Origin: Pontederia crassipes
Taxonomy: Eukaryota; Streptophyta; Magnoliopsida; Commelinales; Pontederiaceae
Length of the DNA stretch: 64,000 bases
NCBI GenBank assembly: GCA_030549335.1
Contig: CM060187.1
Span: 7,812,001-7,876,000, forward strand
Direction: 5' to 3'
Shown here piece by piece: positions 22,281 through 34,959 of the stretch (positions are counted from its first letter, which is position 1; every line of letters starts with the position of its first letter). The notes beneath the pieces are model-generated. The model was not told where the DNA came from and searched no databases. It saw nothing but the letters and a program-made list of their open reading frames with translations. The position numbers and the translations under genes are program-made.

Positions 22281-23920
22281 GCAAAGATTAGTGTAGATAA
22301 ACATTATGATTGGGGATGTTTTCATTCGGAATTAGTGTTCTCTGTGCTTTAAATCATGGTTAAGATTTCAGATTGCCCATCAACATGCACATAGGTATTA
22401 TGTATTCATGATAAACATAAGTTGGCCCATCAATGACACTCTCGTGTACACGGATGACTCAGCTCGCACATACTGATGAGATCATTTATTTAGCTCAGGC
22501 AACACTCTCATGTGCAGTGAGCAGGTAGATGAATCGAACCCTCTATGCAGGGATTGAGTTGGGATTTTGCACAGTATCGACTTGCTAGGTTCACTAAAAG
22601 ATAACCGAAGATCAAAAATGACCTCTCGGCTTGAATTATAAAGATGGCCATCTCGGGTGAGAACCTCTATGTCGAGAATTGTGTAAAACGAAATGAGTTC
22701 AGACAATTAAGAACCCATGTAGAAATGAAGATTGTGACTCTATATGACCTCTCGCATGCCCTCTAGGAATTCCCTCTTGGGTGCCCACAGAACCATTAAA
22801 AATAGGACCAAAGCGAAAGAAAGAAGATGATGCAAATCAAGGAGCGAAACAAGTTCAACTCAAAACACGCAGCTCTTGATTTTGTCATTGGTGATTGAAG
22901 CCCTATCCTCTCGACATGCCTACAGGACTTTAATGGAAAACATTCCTCTCGGGTTGAAAATCAATACTTCTCGATTCAGCTAAACAAAGAGTAGAACTTC
23001 CTCTCGGATTGCATTCAAGATAAGCTCTAAAGCTCAATCAATATATAGAATGAGTTCAACATATTTAAACAAAATGAAACATGACATGATTCAATAGAAC
23101 AGTTGAGAAATCGATAGTTTAACTGGTGAGAAGAATTAGAAAGTAAAAATAGAATATAAACATCACAATATCAACATCCCCACCCACTAGATGGTTGTTT
23201 TAGTTACATATTAGGAAAACTAGAAAAATGAAAAAGAAGAAAGAAAAAGAAAGAAAGAAAAGAAGAAGACGGGTGTTTGTTGGCCACAGCCTCCTCTTCC
23301 AACCTTCTAACAACAGTAATGTCAAATGAATTTAAAGATTGAAAACTCCCTCCCATGGTAGCCTCCATGTCTTTTATAGACTTGTAGTCCATTGCCACAT
23401 GTCTAGCTTTTGTTCACCAACTTTTTTATCTTTTTTGGCCCACTTTTTTAGCCAAGGAATACGCTCTTGTAGGACTTCTTAAGATGCCTCCCTTCAGCTT
23501 GTCACCTGTATAATTTTTTCAATAAAAAAAGAATCTTCTTGTAATCCTTCTTTTATGTCTCCCTTTAGCTTTGTCACCTGTCTAATTTTTTTAGCAACTA
23601 TTTTATTCACATCTATCCATAAAAGTATAGAGAAAACTTCCTTTTGTATAAGAATTCTGCTTGACTTGTATTCGCTTGTGTGCCCCTATGCGTGCGTATG
23701 TGGGAACATACACTTGCATTTTCCTGTGTTGTCGATTGAGATTTCTCATGAATAATAATCAAAACAAGTAATGATATCCTAAAAGTGCAAATTATCATAA
23801 GATAAATGTGGAGAGACAATAAAATACGTATTTCAATAATAAAGCATGTGTTCGAACATGAAAGCATATCAAAATATAAATAAATACATACTAAAAAATA
23901 TACATAATTTCTCAACATTA
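22281..23920 (-). repeat. 5' part of the split minus-strand gypsy LTR
   Basis: Continuation of the LTR ending at 15965. On the minus strand TCTATAAAAG (23371-23380) is a good TATA box, followed downstream by 'CTCTCGGGTTGAGAA'-type repeats (22650-23010). The LTR's upstream end is not resolved. TGTTGAG at 23918 is one candidate, preceded on that strand by a 17-G run. Removing the nested element would give an LTR of about 1.5-2 kb. Confidence 0.45.
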
Positions 23921-23937
23921 CCCCCCCCCCCCCCCCC
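23921..23937 (+). repeat. Poly(C)17 homopolymer
   Basis: Seventeen consecutive C, followed within 20 bases by a run of six G and then CGACCCC. It may be a decayed polypurine tract on the minus strand or simple-sequence slippage. The exact length may be a sequencing artefact. Confidence 0.5.
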
Positions 23938-24508
23938 GATCGTAGAGGGGGGCGACCCCTATTTCCCTACACTTCCCCATTTTTTTTATTTTTTAATATT
24001 ATTGATTATTTTAATGATGTCATGTTGAATGATTGTTTACGTGAAGGAAAAAGAAAGTTCCCATGTGGAGATCACATTGACGGTGCGAACAAATAACCAT
24101 CAAAAGAATAATTAGTGAAATAAGTTAAAAAATAGAGAATATTTTTATTACAAAGTAAAATTTAAAGATAGTATTGAAAAAGTGTCCAAATTTGCCGTAA
24201 TTTATCCTTAAAATTTATTGAAAGAGATATCCCTTGACTGAACTCAAATTGAATTATTAAAAGTTTATTAAATTTCTAAATATAGATTAACAAATTTAAG
24301 CATATCTAATTAGTACATATGGTACAACATGATCGATAATACTGCTTCCATTGCCATCCAAATAGCTCGTTTTGAGGAAAGGCGTCAAGCTGTGTTTAGT
24401 CCTCTTCGTTCACTATGTTCGATCTGACAGCTTCTCTTCTTGTCCAAATTAACCTCCGGTTATTAATCTCCAGTTGCAAGCTCTTGGAAAGCCGATGGTC
24501 TGGCCGCA
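23938..24508. other. Intergenic, includes 3' flank of the F-box gene
   Basis: AT-rich; no coding frame or repeat end recognised. The last ~100 bases are probably 3' UTR of the minus-strand F-box gene. Confidence 0.4.
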
Positions 24509-27500
24509 TCAACAGAATCTCAATGCTGCTTGCAGTTCCTTCTCGTCGGTACAGTTGTAACCAAGAAGATATGCGCGAGCTATAGAAAAAGGAAAATAGC
24601 AAGCGTCAAAATTCTTCGTCAACATTAAGCTTCAAAGCAATCACCTGTAAAATCTTTTCATTATATTGGAAAATGAACTACCAAAGCGTCCAGATCCCAT
24701 GAAAGGTTCTGCCTCATCCGCTTGACCAGCTTGTTGTTGTTCCTGGAAATTTTGACATCACAAAAGGTCAACTTGGATAGAAGACAGCAATAAAGAAAAC
24801 TATTCAGCAAATATCATTCCATTCTGTTGAAGAAAATTTTGCATTATTAGGAGCACATTGGGGAATGCCAAGTACCATCCAGTGGATTCTTGTCTTGTTA
24901 GAAGTTACATCATAACAGATCAAATCAAGCTCACAAGGAGCTCAAATAAGAATAAGAATAAGATAGAGTTGATAAGAAATCAATTAAACAAGTCTAGAAA
25001 TGCATACTTCAAATATGGTGGATGTTTCAAGAATTTCATGACAATCGCCAACTATCAACTCTATGAATTCAAACTCCACACCACGCAACACACGTAGGGC
25101 TCTATTGTCTAAAGTTTAAACCAACTTGCTCTTGTTGTCTTTGGCTGAAACTGTGAGCATGTGACTTCCCATTTTCCACAATGTGTAAAGAAAATTGGTA
25201 ATAGGCCCTATAGCTGCTTAGTTGGCCTTTAGTTCAGGCTAGATGATGCCCATTAAAAGGAAATTCAATCCCAAATAAAATAATTAAGCAAGCAAACAAT
25301 AACCTCGTATATGAGGTGACAGGCTAATAGGGTGAGAAAGCCAATGTCATCATCTTTCATTGGTTCCTGTAACTATCTTGGTTCTACTTGAAGCCATAAA
25401 CAAATTTCAAAAGCACAAAACGCCAAATCCCTTCCTGACTATGGAAGAGAAATTGCTTTCTTCCAGGTTTCTTTGATCGTGCATCCAGTTTGTAGCAGAG
25501 AAATGCTTATAAATCTTATCACCAAACAAAAACTTAGTATATGCCATCAATCTCTATGGTGCCGAGTAAAAACATTTTTTTTAATAAAATGCCATTCATA
25601 TATGGCATTAAACATTTGACAACCAAAAAACGGTAGTGGATTTTACATGAACATCTGATAAGCGTATGATCAGGCTGACAAAAAGAACAATCCAATCTAT
25701 CTAACCATTTTATTGCATATATGATATCCAAGATGACATAATATTGACCGAAAAAATCAAATAAGTATCATTCCTAAAAAAATCAAATAAGTTTTGCCTG
25801 CTTAAGAAATTGAACAGGACAGTTTTCCAAACTCCAAAGCTTTAAGGTTCAAACAAAAAGCCAAAAACCTAGCACCAGCTCATGTCATTAACCAGAATAG
25901 AAACTCACAAGTATAACAATTACCGTATCGAGTGTACATTCTTCCTCTTCAGGAGTAAGCATCCTGTCAAAGCAATGACCTGATATAGTACAAACCAGCA
26001 ATCCACTAGACTGGTCCAGGATGACTTCTCGGCAAGTATCATCACAAACTGCAGTGAAGAAAACAAAAATAAATGGGATTTAAAAGTCTCAAAAATACTT
26101 CGGTCACATATCAGGGCTCATAGAAGTAATTTGGAAGCAAGGTTATATTTATACCATGCACACGACCAGTTCTCTCACAGATAAATACGTCTCCAATATG
26201 AGTATAAGAACATGTATTGCCAGAACAGAAATGACCAGCTGCTGCTTCATCAGATAAACCTCTTTTACTTTTCCAAATAGACACTTGATCAGCAACTGTT
26301 TTATCAAGGATAACTCTATCATCATTGACCTTCAAAGTTCAAAAGAATTCTTAGCATATTTTAACCAATTTATCAGACATAAGATGGCTTCATTTAGTTA
26401 CAATTAAAGGCAGGAACTAAAGAAATTTAAGTTGTAAAACATGAAAAGTAGAAGAGATACTTGTGATGGGAGAGGTGCTTGGCTTCTCTTTGCTGCCTGC
26501 ATTTGTATATAATACTCCTTAAACTCTAATGGGGTGTTCCTCACAAATTCTATCATGTCCTCTTGATCCCGCTGAAAAGATAACTATTATCTTCAGAATG
26601 ATGATTTAAATAAACTCAAAAGATAGTTCAAACAAATGTTCATAACTTCATATCATACTAGTTTTCTGGAAATCACGAGCATAATGAAATAGGTACTTTG
26701 CAACTAATGCAATTGCTTGATGACACAAAGCATGAGTGTATTATCAAGAAAATTTAAGGTTTCCTTTATTGAATTCAGAAAATAATTCACATCAAAATTT
26801 TTAGTACGAGGATAAAATCATAAAAATGATCTTTTTGAAGAGATAATAAATCAGAATGTTGTTGAGAAGTACATCTCGCAAACATATGTACACTGGAGAT
26901 CAAGAACATAAGTTTGGTACTACCATGCACATGAAACAGCATGGAAATTTAATTAACTCTAGAATACCACCGAATTTGAATCCCCTTCAAGGAGTGTTCA
27001 AAGGATGTACAAAACCCGAGAGTAGCAAATTGGGTGTATGAAATTTCTAATTAAGAAAATATGTGAAGATTATTAGACAAGTTAGCATGCTTCTAAGAAA
27101 CTGTTGATTGAAAAGTACAAGATGCAGAGCATCATTGTACAACATGCATATTTCTAGCAGTATCTGGATTCTAGATGTTGCCACAAAGCAGAATACCTGA
27201 ATGTAAAGTCTCTTCCATGCACAGTCACGCATCTTCCCTTTTGAAGAATCCAGACCCCATCGCAAGCAGTACCTGCAAGTGAATCAAAATTACGCATGTC
27301 GAAGATAATACCAGTGAGTTCACAACAAAGTAACACTTCTGTGCTACAACTTTGAATCGAAAAGCTACAAAGTTGGGATTATTCTCACAGGCGTCGCCAG
27401 AGACCCTCGTCAGAGGCTGCAAAACTCATAAATTTACACACCAGAGCGCATGCAGTAAGATCCTGCAATCGAAGATAACTTCAATCAGCAGGAGAAATTC

Positions 27501-27959
27501 AAAATACATCAATAAAAAGACAACAAAAAAATAGAATTCTTCCGTTCCAACCTCGGAGGAGAGGAACTTGAAGATGTGATGGAAGAGCTCAGGCGGAATC
27601 CTGCTAAAGAACCCCGTCTCTATTTGCCTGACAGAACGAGGAGGCAGAGGAGGAGCTCTGTTCCTTCTACCCTGCTTCTCCTCGTCCTCTTCGATGCGTG
27701 GCTTCTTCGATGCCCTCTCCGCCGACGCCTCGCCCTGAATCAAAGGCATGACTAGGCGAATTCATGCGAAATCATCGAACAGAACCCAGATTCTCCATTC
27801 CTATTAACTTTACGATCCACGTGATGAGGAAAGAGGGCAGAAGTAGGATACCTGTTCCTGGTGATCGGAGAGGATCTCGGACTCGAGGAACGAGGCGAGG
27901 ACCTCGTCATCTTCGTCTCCCTCGGCGATGACACCGGAGGAGGACGCTTGTTCCGCCAT
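24509..27959 (-). CDS. SKIP31: F-box protein, SKIP31 type
   Basis: Nine exons on the minus strand, in transcription order 27959-27852, 27734-27552, 27462-27389, 27272-27197, 26571-26461, 26329-26155, 26048-25924, 24742-24682 and 24579-24509. All introns are GT-AG and phases agree, giving 327 residues and TGA. An acidic N-terminus ([15 protein letters not shown]) is followed by a basic linker and an F-box at ~77-122 ([19 protein letters not shown] | [12 protein letters not shown] ... GLWRRL). A Cys/His-rich region follows at ~217-273 ([26 protein letters not shown] | VCDDTC ... [11 protein letters not shown]). This architecture and length fit Arabidopsis SKIP31, a substrate receptor of SCF E3 ubiquitin ligases through SKP1/ASK binding. 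An upstream in-frame ATG at 28124 is rejected because the family begins near the acidic block and the upstream stretch is low in homology. The intron 25923-24743 is the longest. No damage is seen. Confidence 0.92.
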
Positions 27960-29204
27960 GGCCTCCGGTGAGATCCTGAAAACGGAACGGAGAGAAGAAT
28001 CGCCGACGACGGTTTCCGGCGACGAGAGGAGAGGAGAGGTGAGGTGAGGATAGAGGGGCGCAATCCTGTTCGCGGAATCCAGGGGACGGTGGCGAAATGG
28101 CTTTGGGCTTTCAGAACGGCCCATGGTTTAGTTTCTATTTTATGATCTGGGTTTTTAATGGCCCGTCGGATTCAATTAGCCCGTCTTCCCTTGTTTTTTT
28201 TTAATTTTGTTTTTCAAATATACAAAATTCTAGTTTAATAATCAAATAAACTTTGAAAAAAATAAGAATTATTTATTTTAACTTATAAATATAAGTGTCT
28301 TGAATTTATCTTAATCGTTGTCTCATTACATTCTCCAAGGTTACTTCATACACCTTTCGGACTTTCACTTTTGTATCAATATATCAATTTTATCATTGGC
28401 CCTTACAATAGGCTAACTAAGCCTTGAGGGGCGACATAAATTATTATGCTTTTCAAACAACAATCAATTATGTCATTCAATTTTTAATTTTTAACTTAGT
28501 TACGTGAAAAGATTCAATTTGTGTATCGAGATTCATATACAATCAATAATCATCATTACATACTATAAATATTTTGAAAATAACTTTTAAAATGCCATAT
28601 GAGCCTTTACTTGTCGGTCACGGCCGTGACAGGGATGTCACGCCCCGTGACTATGACCTGGAAAAGCTCATTTTTCTCTCCAACAATTGGTCATGATCGT
28701 GACTGAGGTGTCACGACCATGCCATGATTGAGCTCAATTTTGGACTCGATCTTGAGAGCCTCTTGCCCATAATCGTGATCAAGGTGGTCACTACCTGGTC
28801 GTGACAATGTCTGTCACAAGTGTGATCGTGGATCTTTCACTTGGCCGACTTTTAATCTTTCGCTCACTACCATCATCACAGTCGTGCCGCGGTTCAGACT
28901 TCTTCTGTCCAACTTGATTTTTATCAATTTTTGTTCCAAAACTCTTGAAAAATTAATACCAATCATTAAGAACGATACACACACATGTTTTCTAGGCATT
29001 TAGGTATCATAAGAATATAAGGAAACATAAATAACTTTTCAATTTCCATAATTTAGGGTTCATCCCCAAAAACATGAACAATATAACTATGAGCATACAA
29101 AATCCTAACGATTAATCTACGCAATTCTAAGCATGACAATCAGATCTAAAGATGCATATAAAATCTCTTAATCACAATTCCTACCAAGAATTAGGAGATT
29201 CCAC
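27960..29204. other. F-box gene 5' flank, then LTR-like DNA with GTCACGGCCGTGAC palindromes
   Basis: 27960-28125 is GC-rich and probably 5' UTR/promoter. From ~28200 it is AT-rich. 28617-28830 holds a perfect 14-bp palindrome GTCACGGCCGTGAC (28617-28630) and a string of GTCACG/CGTGAC half-sites (near 28637, 28646, 28690, 28710, 28798). The stretch reads like the U3 of another minus-strand LTR joined to the next element. Confidence 0.4.
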
Positions 29205-30354
29205 TAACGTGTTGACGAGGTTCGGTCGCACCTTGACCTACGTCCTCGCTCCGACTTCTCGACCTCGAGATCGCCAGAGATTTTACTAGCACTTTCTTTG
29301 TTCCAAATGGGGCAATGAAGAAAGTCATTTACACAATCACATTTTCTCCGCTTCGAGAGGCAAGGCAACCTCTCCTCCTAAGAAGCTAATCTATTTCTCT
29401 CGCTCAAGAGGTAAGATTTAGAACCTCTTTTACATAGGAGCTCTATCTTTTTTTCTGAACAAGAATGTTTCTCTCTTTTACAATTCTATTGCTCACAAGA
29501 GTGGAAGAGAGAAAGAAGAGCACAACTAAAATGATAACTTTAAGGAAAAAGATATTCTTTTGATTTATTGAAGTATTGCTTCAATGCTTGGATAGATTGT
29601 TATTGCTTCTGACCTTGGCACTACTTTTATAGGCTCTAGTACATAGAAAATTCGTCCAGAATTAATTCCACATTTTTCTCCTTGAAATATAGCCGTTACT
29701 GTTCATTTCAATAATGGACCGATCGATCGCATTTATGAGTCGGACGACCGGTCTATATGACCGTTGGCTCATTTTCTTCATTTGTCGCAGCTGATCGGTC
29801 GACCGCATTAATGGACCAGTCTATATGACCGTTGCGCTCATTTTTGCAGCTTCAGCACTTGGTCGGTCGACCGGACTGTCGACCGATGTCTCGACCGATA
29901 CAGTCTCACAGTTTTAGTTTTCTCCCATTCAATTGATCGGTCAGCCGGTGCATCGACCGGTTTGTCAACCGGTACAATCTCGCAATTTTGATTTGAGCAG
30001 TTTATGCATTGATCGATCGACCGGTATCTCCGATCGATCGACCGGACTGTCTCGACTGGCCTTCATAGATTCTACCGATAGGTTGACCGTCCTGCACTAT
30101 TTTGAGCATAACTTTTTGCACAGTTATCCAAATTAGATGACCTTGGAGTCTATAGAAAGCTAACAGAATTCTCTACAACTCTGACATTCAACATTCATCC
30201 AAAACTGATAAGATCAGTGCCAATTATTCAATCAAAGTTTAGTGCATAAAGTTATCCATTTTTCTTTAAACTTTTTTAACATTTTAACTTTAATCATTCG
30301 ATGTTTGTATCATCAAAATATAATTTTATATGCCATTAAAACTTAGATCCAAGA
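29205..30354 (-). repeat. 3' LTR of the gag-only element (truncated or chimeric at its left end)
   Basis: Closely matches 32935-34069. Similarity begins at GTTGACGAGGTTCGG (29211); the ~180 bases that should precede it differ. Minus-strand TATAAAAG stands near 29630. Upstream of it (29710-30060) lie many GGTCGACC/CGATCGATCG palindromes. One ~188-base GCATAACTTTTTGCACAG module lies at 30106-30290. Confidence 0.75.
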
Positions 30355-31139
30355 ATCTCCCCCTTTTTTTATGAAGACAAACCGAAAAATATGAAAAATG
30401 TGTAAGTTGAGAAAAAGTTGTAAGATTTTTGTTAAAACATTTTTACTCCCCCCTAACATAGCTTTATTTACAATGATAGATATTCACATGAGTATTAATT
30501 GTAAGGTACTATTCATATAAAGTGATATTCAAATCATATTGCTCATATACTTCTCCTCCTTTTGTTTCATAAAAAAAGAATAACTTATATATATGAAGCA
30601 TATAAGAAACCATATGTAACTCTTCCTTAATTAATTTTTTAAAAAATTTATTCTTCCCCCTTTTTGCCATATAATAGACATGTAGAGTATTGCAAGATAA
30701 CTCCCCCTAAATTTATGGCTATTTTATAATAGTAAAATGAAGACAATTTGATGAAATCCAAAAATATATTTATGAATCAAAATATGGCATAAAACTTTGA
30801 TACAACAATGATATTCATGATATGTCAAAATAAAGTTTTGAAGTTTTAACATGCTCCCCCTATCATTATGAACAATTTTCTTTTGTTCCTTTATTTTATT
30901 CAAAGAGATAGTCATTTTGAAATTTTTGAATGAGATTAAAAGAATAGGCCTAATCATTTAAGAAATATAAGAATGCAACCAATACTTTTACCATAACCTT
31001 TGTGCCTTCACTTTTTTAATTCCACTTGTCCTTTGTATGTGAGGCACACATGCAAAAAATGATTATCTAACATTTGGTACCCAAATTTCTTTGGGTCCTA
31101 TTTTGTTAAATGTTGTTCCTTTCGGAACCCAAATCATGC

Positions 31140-32648
31140 CATTTTGTAAAGATTTTTTTACTTTGCATTTATATGAAAAATGACCATTAAATCCACATGT
31201 AAAATATGTAATATGTGATTTTCTATCATATGTACGATTAGATTTCTAATAAGAGTTTCCATGTCCAAAGTGTTTTCTAGAATTATTTTTTGTTACATGA
31301 GAAACAACTATATTTTTCAAAGAGGCATTTTCCTTTTTTCTTTTTCTAAAGAGCATACTAGTTTTATAATTTCACATGCATGTGTAGCTTTCAAAGTTTC
31401 AATTTTCATTTTTTAGATTTTCATTTTCCATAAAATATGTATCATTTTCTACTTTTAACTTTTCAATCTCATTTTTCATAATATGAAGATCATTTCTCAA
31501 GGTTTCATTATGAATTAGATAGGCATCTCTTTCTTTTTTCAAAATATCAAAAAATGACTTTTATAATATAAAAGTCATTCATCAATTTTGTATTCTTCTT
31601 TTTAAGAATAAGATATTTTTCAATTAAGAAAGAAAATTATGTATGCACGTTAAAATTGATATTATCATCATCATCATCATTATCACTATTAGCACTAGAG
31701 CAATAAGAAAAGTTGGAGGATACCTCATCATTATGTGCCATTAAGCATAAATATGTGTCCTCACTGAACTAATTTGATGATTCATTTAATTCAACTTCAC
31801 TTGACTCTTCATGCATTTTCTTCTTTCTTCTATGAGATGTCTCTTATTTGTGATTTTTGTATGATCTTCGGTTAGACTTCACATTCTTTTCTTTCTTTTT
31901 CAATAATTTGAGATACTTATTGAGTTTTCTTGTGTAGAGGGCGAGTCTCTTTTCGTCTACTTCTTCACTCGAGTCATCTTCACTTTTGTTTGCTTTCAAA
32001 GTCAATGTCTTCTTTTTTGGAGCATTGAATTCTTCTTCTTCTTGGATCCCGATCTCATAGGTTAGAAGTGAACCAATAAGATCATCAAAATCTAATTTGT
32101 TTAGATCTTTTTCTTCGATCACCGTCCTTTTTGTATGCCATTGAGAGGATAGAGACCTGAGAATTTTTTTTCACTTTTTGTGGATTAGTTCTCGGCTCGC
32201 CCAAAGAGGTTAGGCCATTCACAATATCGGTTAGGCAATCATATCATTTATAGATTCATTTTCATGCATCTTGAAGGAATCATATTGGTGATTAAAAATA
32301 TTTAATTTAGATTCTTTGACTTTATCCGTTCCTTCATAAGTAGTAATAAGTTTCTTCCAAATTTCGGTTGCACTTTCACAATTAGAAATCCGTTGAATCC
32401 AAAACACAATAGAAAATATTCTTTGCTTTCCAATCCAATTTTGAAAAAATCTTTTGTCTTTCGTCATGTTCGGAAGGTAATTTTTCATGTAAATAATAAT
32501 CATTTTCAACAATATCCCACATGTTTATATCAATTGAACATATGTAGGCTTGAATCCGGATTTTCCAATATGGAAAATTTGATGCATTTAAAAGGGGAGG
32601 ACGATTAATTGATTGTCTTTCGGCAAAAACAAATCCACTTGATGCCAT
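31140..32648 (-). pseudogene. Degraded SIRE-type gag
   Basis: First frame (32648-32382) starts MASSGFVFAERQSINRPPLL and contains NFPYWKIRIQAYICSID and NMWDIVE, the usual N-terminus of SIRE/Maximus gag. It continues in shifted frames through ESATEIWKKLITTYEGTDKVKESK (UBN2-like) to an acidic/Lys-rich linker (32122-31844). A zinc-knuckle relic (CGFNGHFSYKC, near 31163-31199) is followed by an IWVPKGT...EIWVP tail motif. Several stops and frameshifts. It would have encoded the capsid protein only. Confidence 0.75.
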
Positions 32649-32746
32649 AGCTCTTAAGATTGTTAGATCTTAAAAAAGATGATTGACTCTTAAAATGATT
32701 AGACCTAAAAACGAGATGATTCAAAAGATCAAAATAAGAGCAACCC

Positions 32747-32758
32747 GCTCTGATACCA
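32747..32758 (-). other. Primer-binding site, tRNA-iMet
   Basis: Minus strand TGGTATCAGAGC, an exact 12-base match to the complement of the initiator tRNA-Met 3' end, two bases from the LTR start at 32761. Confidence 0.85.
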
Positions 32759-32760
32759 AT

Positions 32761-34069
32761 TGTAGGATCCCAATGGGCACCAAGAGGGGGGGGATGAATT
32801 GGTGTTTAATCGAAAATATCGATTTCACGAAATTCGTTGCGGAAGCACAAAATCGATTCTTGAAACCTTTGCAATTCAGATTATAAACACAATATTAGAG
32901 GGAGAGAGAGTGAGAGAAATCAAACACAATAAACACGAATGGTTGTTGACGAGGTTCGGCCAGCATACCTCCCCGCTTCGACTTCTCGACCCTGAGACCA
33001 TCGGAGATTCCACTAGCACTTTCTTTGCTCCAAATGGGACAAGGAAGAAAGCCCTTTACACAACCACCTTTTTTCCGCTTCGAGAGGCAATGCAACCTCT
33101 CATCTTAGGAATCTAATCTATTTCTCTCGCTCAAGAGGTAAGATTTAGAACATTTTTTACACAGGAGCTCTCTCTATTTTTTTGAACAAGAATGTTTCTC
33201 TCTTTTACAATTCTATTGCTCACAAGAGTGGGAGTGAGAAAGAAGAGCACAACTAAAATGATAACTTCAAGGAAAAAAGGTCTTCTTTTGATTTCTTGAG
33301 GTATTGCTTCAATGCTTGGATAGATTGCTATTGCTTCTGACCTTGGCACTACTTTTATAGGCTCTGGTACGTGGAACATTCGTCCAGAATTAATTCCACA
33401 TTTTTCTCCTTGAAATATAGTCGTTACTGTTCATTTCAGTAATGGACCGATTGACCGCAATTATAGGCCGGTCGACTGGTCTATATGCCCATTGACTCAT
33501 TTTCTTCATTTGTCGCAGCTGATCGGTCGACAGCATTAATGGACCAGTCTATATGACTGTTGCGCTCATTTCTGCAGCTTCAGCACTTGGTCGGTCGACC
33601 GGACTTTCGACCGATGTCTCGACCGGTACAATCTCGCAGTTTTAATTTCCTCCCGTTCAATTGATCGGTCAGTCGGTGCATCGACCGGTAGAGTCTCGCA
33701 GTTTTGATTTGAGCAGTTTATGCATTGATCGGTCGACCAATATCTCCGATCGGTCGACCGAACTGTCTCGACCAGCCTTCATAGCTTCTAACGACAGGTT
33801 GACCGTCTTGCACTATTTTGAGCATAACTTTTTGCACAGTTATCTAAATTAGATGATCTTGGAGTCTATAGAAAGCTAACAGAATTCTCTACAACTCTAA
33901 CATCAACATTCATCCAAAACTGATAAGATCAGTGCCAATTATTCAATCAAAATGTAGTGCATAAAGTTATCTATTTTTCTTTAAACTTTTTCAGCATTTT
34001 AACTTTAATCATTCGAGGTTTGTATTATCAAAATATAATTTTATATGTCATTAAAACTTAGATCCAACA
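32761..34069 (-). repeat. 5' LTR of the gag-only element (complete)
   Basis: 1309 bp. On the plus strand it starts TGTAGGATCC and ends GATCCAACA. Minus-strand TATAAAAG near 33355. A palindrome cluster (CGGTCGACCG and variants) is at ~33440-33770. A single 188-base module is near 33825-34005. Confidence 0.8.
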
Positions 34070-34512
34070 CATTGAACCTCTCAATCCAATCATACAAATA
34101 TAGAAAGAAAAGAGAGGAGTTTGTATTTCCTTTACGTACCTTTCAATTCTGATTTACTCTTGTTCTCTTTCTTCTTCTTCTTCCTCTTCCTTTTCTTTCT
34201 CCTTGTGCTCCTTCTCGATCCTCTTTCAACCCAAGCCGCCAGGTGCACCGATGAAGAAAAGAGTCTTTAGGAAGAAATTTGAGAAGGATTTTGATCCAAA
34301 TACCAACCTATTCTTGATTAAAAATTTGGGATATTGCATGGGGGACTCTAGTCCAATTTGTCTATATTGGTGCGTAATTAGTAGTCTTTGTTTATATCGG
34401 TCTGAGTTTGCGAGAGTTTTTCAATGTCCGAAACTATTAACGACCAACTAATATGGAGTCGATGACAAAAGTGATGACTCTAAAACTCAATTAATGTGGG
34501 ACTACTTCCTTA
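34070..34512. other. Spacer between two retrotransposons
   Basis: CT-rich run (34140-34205), then a short open frame (34203-34451) that I do not recognise. It could be a scrap of a captured transcript. No gene claimed. Confidence 0.4.
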
Positions 34513-34517
34513 GTAAT

Positions 34518-34829
34518 TGTTGGAATTCAGAGAGCAAGACAAGAAGATGGCCAAATCGCTTGAGAGAGATCCTTTCGTATTATGGAGAGAACAAAGAGTT
34601 CAAGAAGCAGTAAAAGAACTAGAAACATCTGAAGGTCTATTTATACAAGTAAAGAAACGTAAGCTATGTAACAGTGCCATGTAACTATGTAACAGTGATA
34701 CAAACTTGGTAGCAGCGAACATAGAAAATAGATACAAAAAACATATGAAAGAATTGGCGCGGGCACGGGCAGCAGCAATGCAGTGCAGAGCAGCAGCATC
34801 AGCATCAGCATCAGCATAATAGTTTAACA
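34518..34829 (-). repeat. 3' LTR of the copia element
   Basis: 312 bp. Minus-strand TATAAATA at 34638-34645. Contains a (CAGCAT)n/GCAGCAG-rich segment (34770-34817) that differs in repeat count from the other LTR. Confidence 0.9.
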
Positions 34830-34959
34830 CCCCCTCAAGTTGGCGATCCAAAAACATTCAAGAGCGACAACTTGGACAAGAGGTATTCATGTTGCCTTCT
34901 GGACAGAGCTTTGGTGAGGATATCAGCAGGTTGTTCTGAGGTTGAAATGTAACACAATT

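Larger units (their letters stand above)
29205..34069 (-). mobile_element. Gag-only SIRE/Maximus-like copia element (non-autonomous, decayed)
   Basis: Minus-strand order is 5' LTR (34069-32761), tRNA-iMet primer site (32758-32747), gag relics (32648-31140), polypurine tract (AAAAAAGGGGGAGATTC, near 30353-30370), 3' LTR (30354-29205). There is no protease, integrase, RT or RNase H between the LTRs. The complete LTR has TGTTGGATC...GATCCTACA ends. The left LTR loses similarity before its expected end, so no target duplication can be called. Confidence 0.75.

Noticed and set aside
34203..34451. 82-residue open stretch between two retrotransposons
   Set aside because: No family resemblance and no splice or promoter support.
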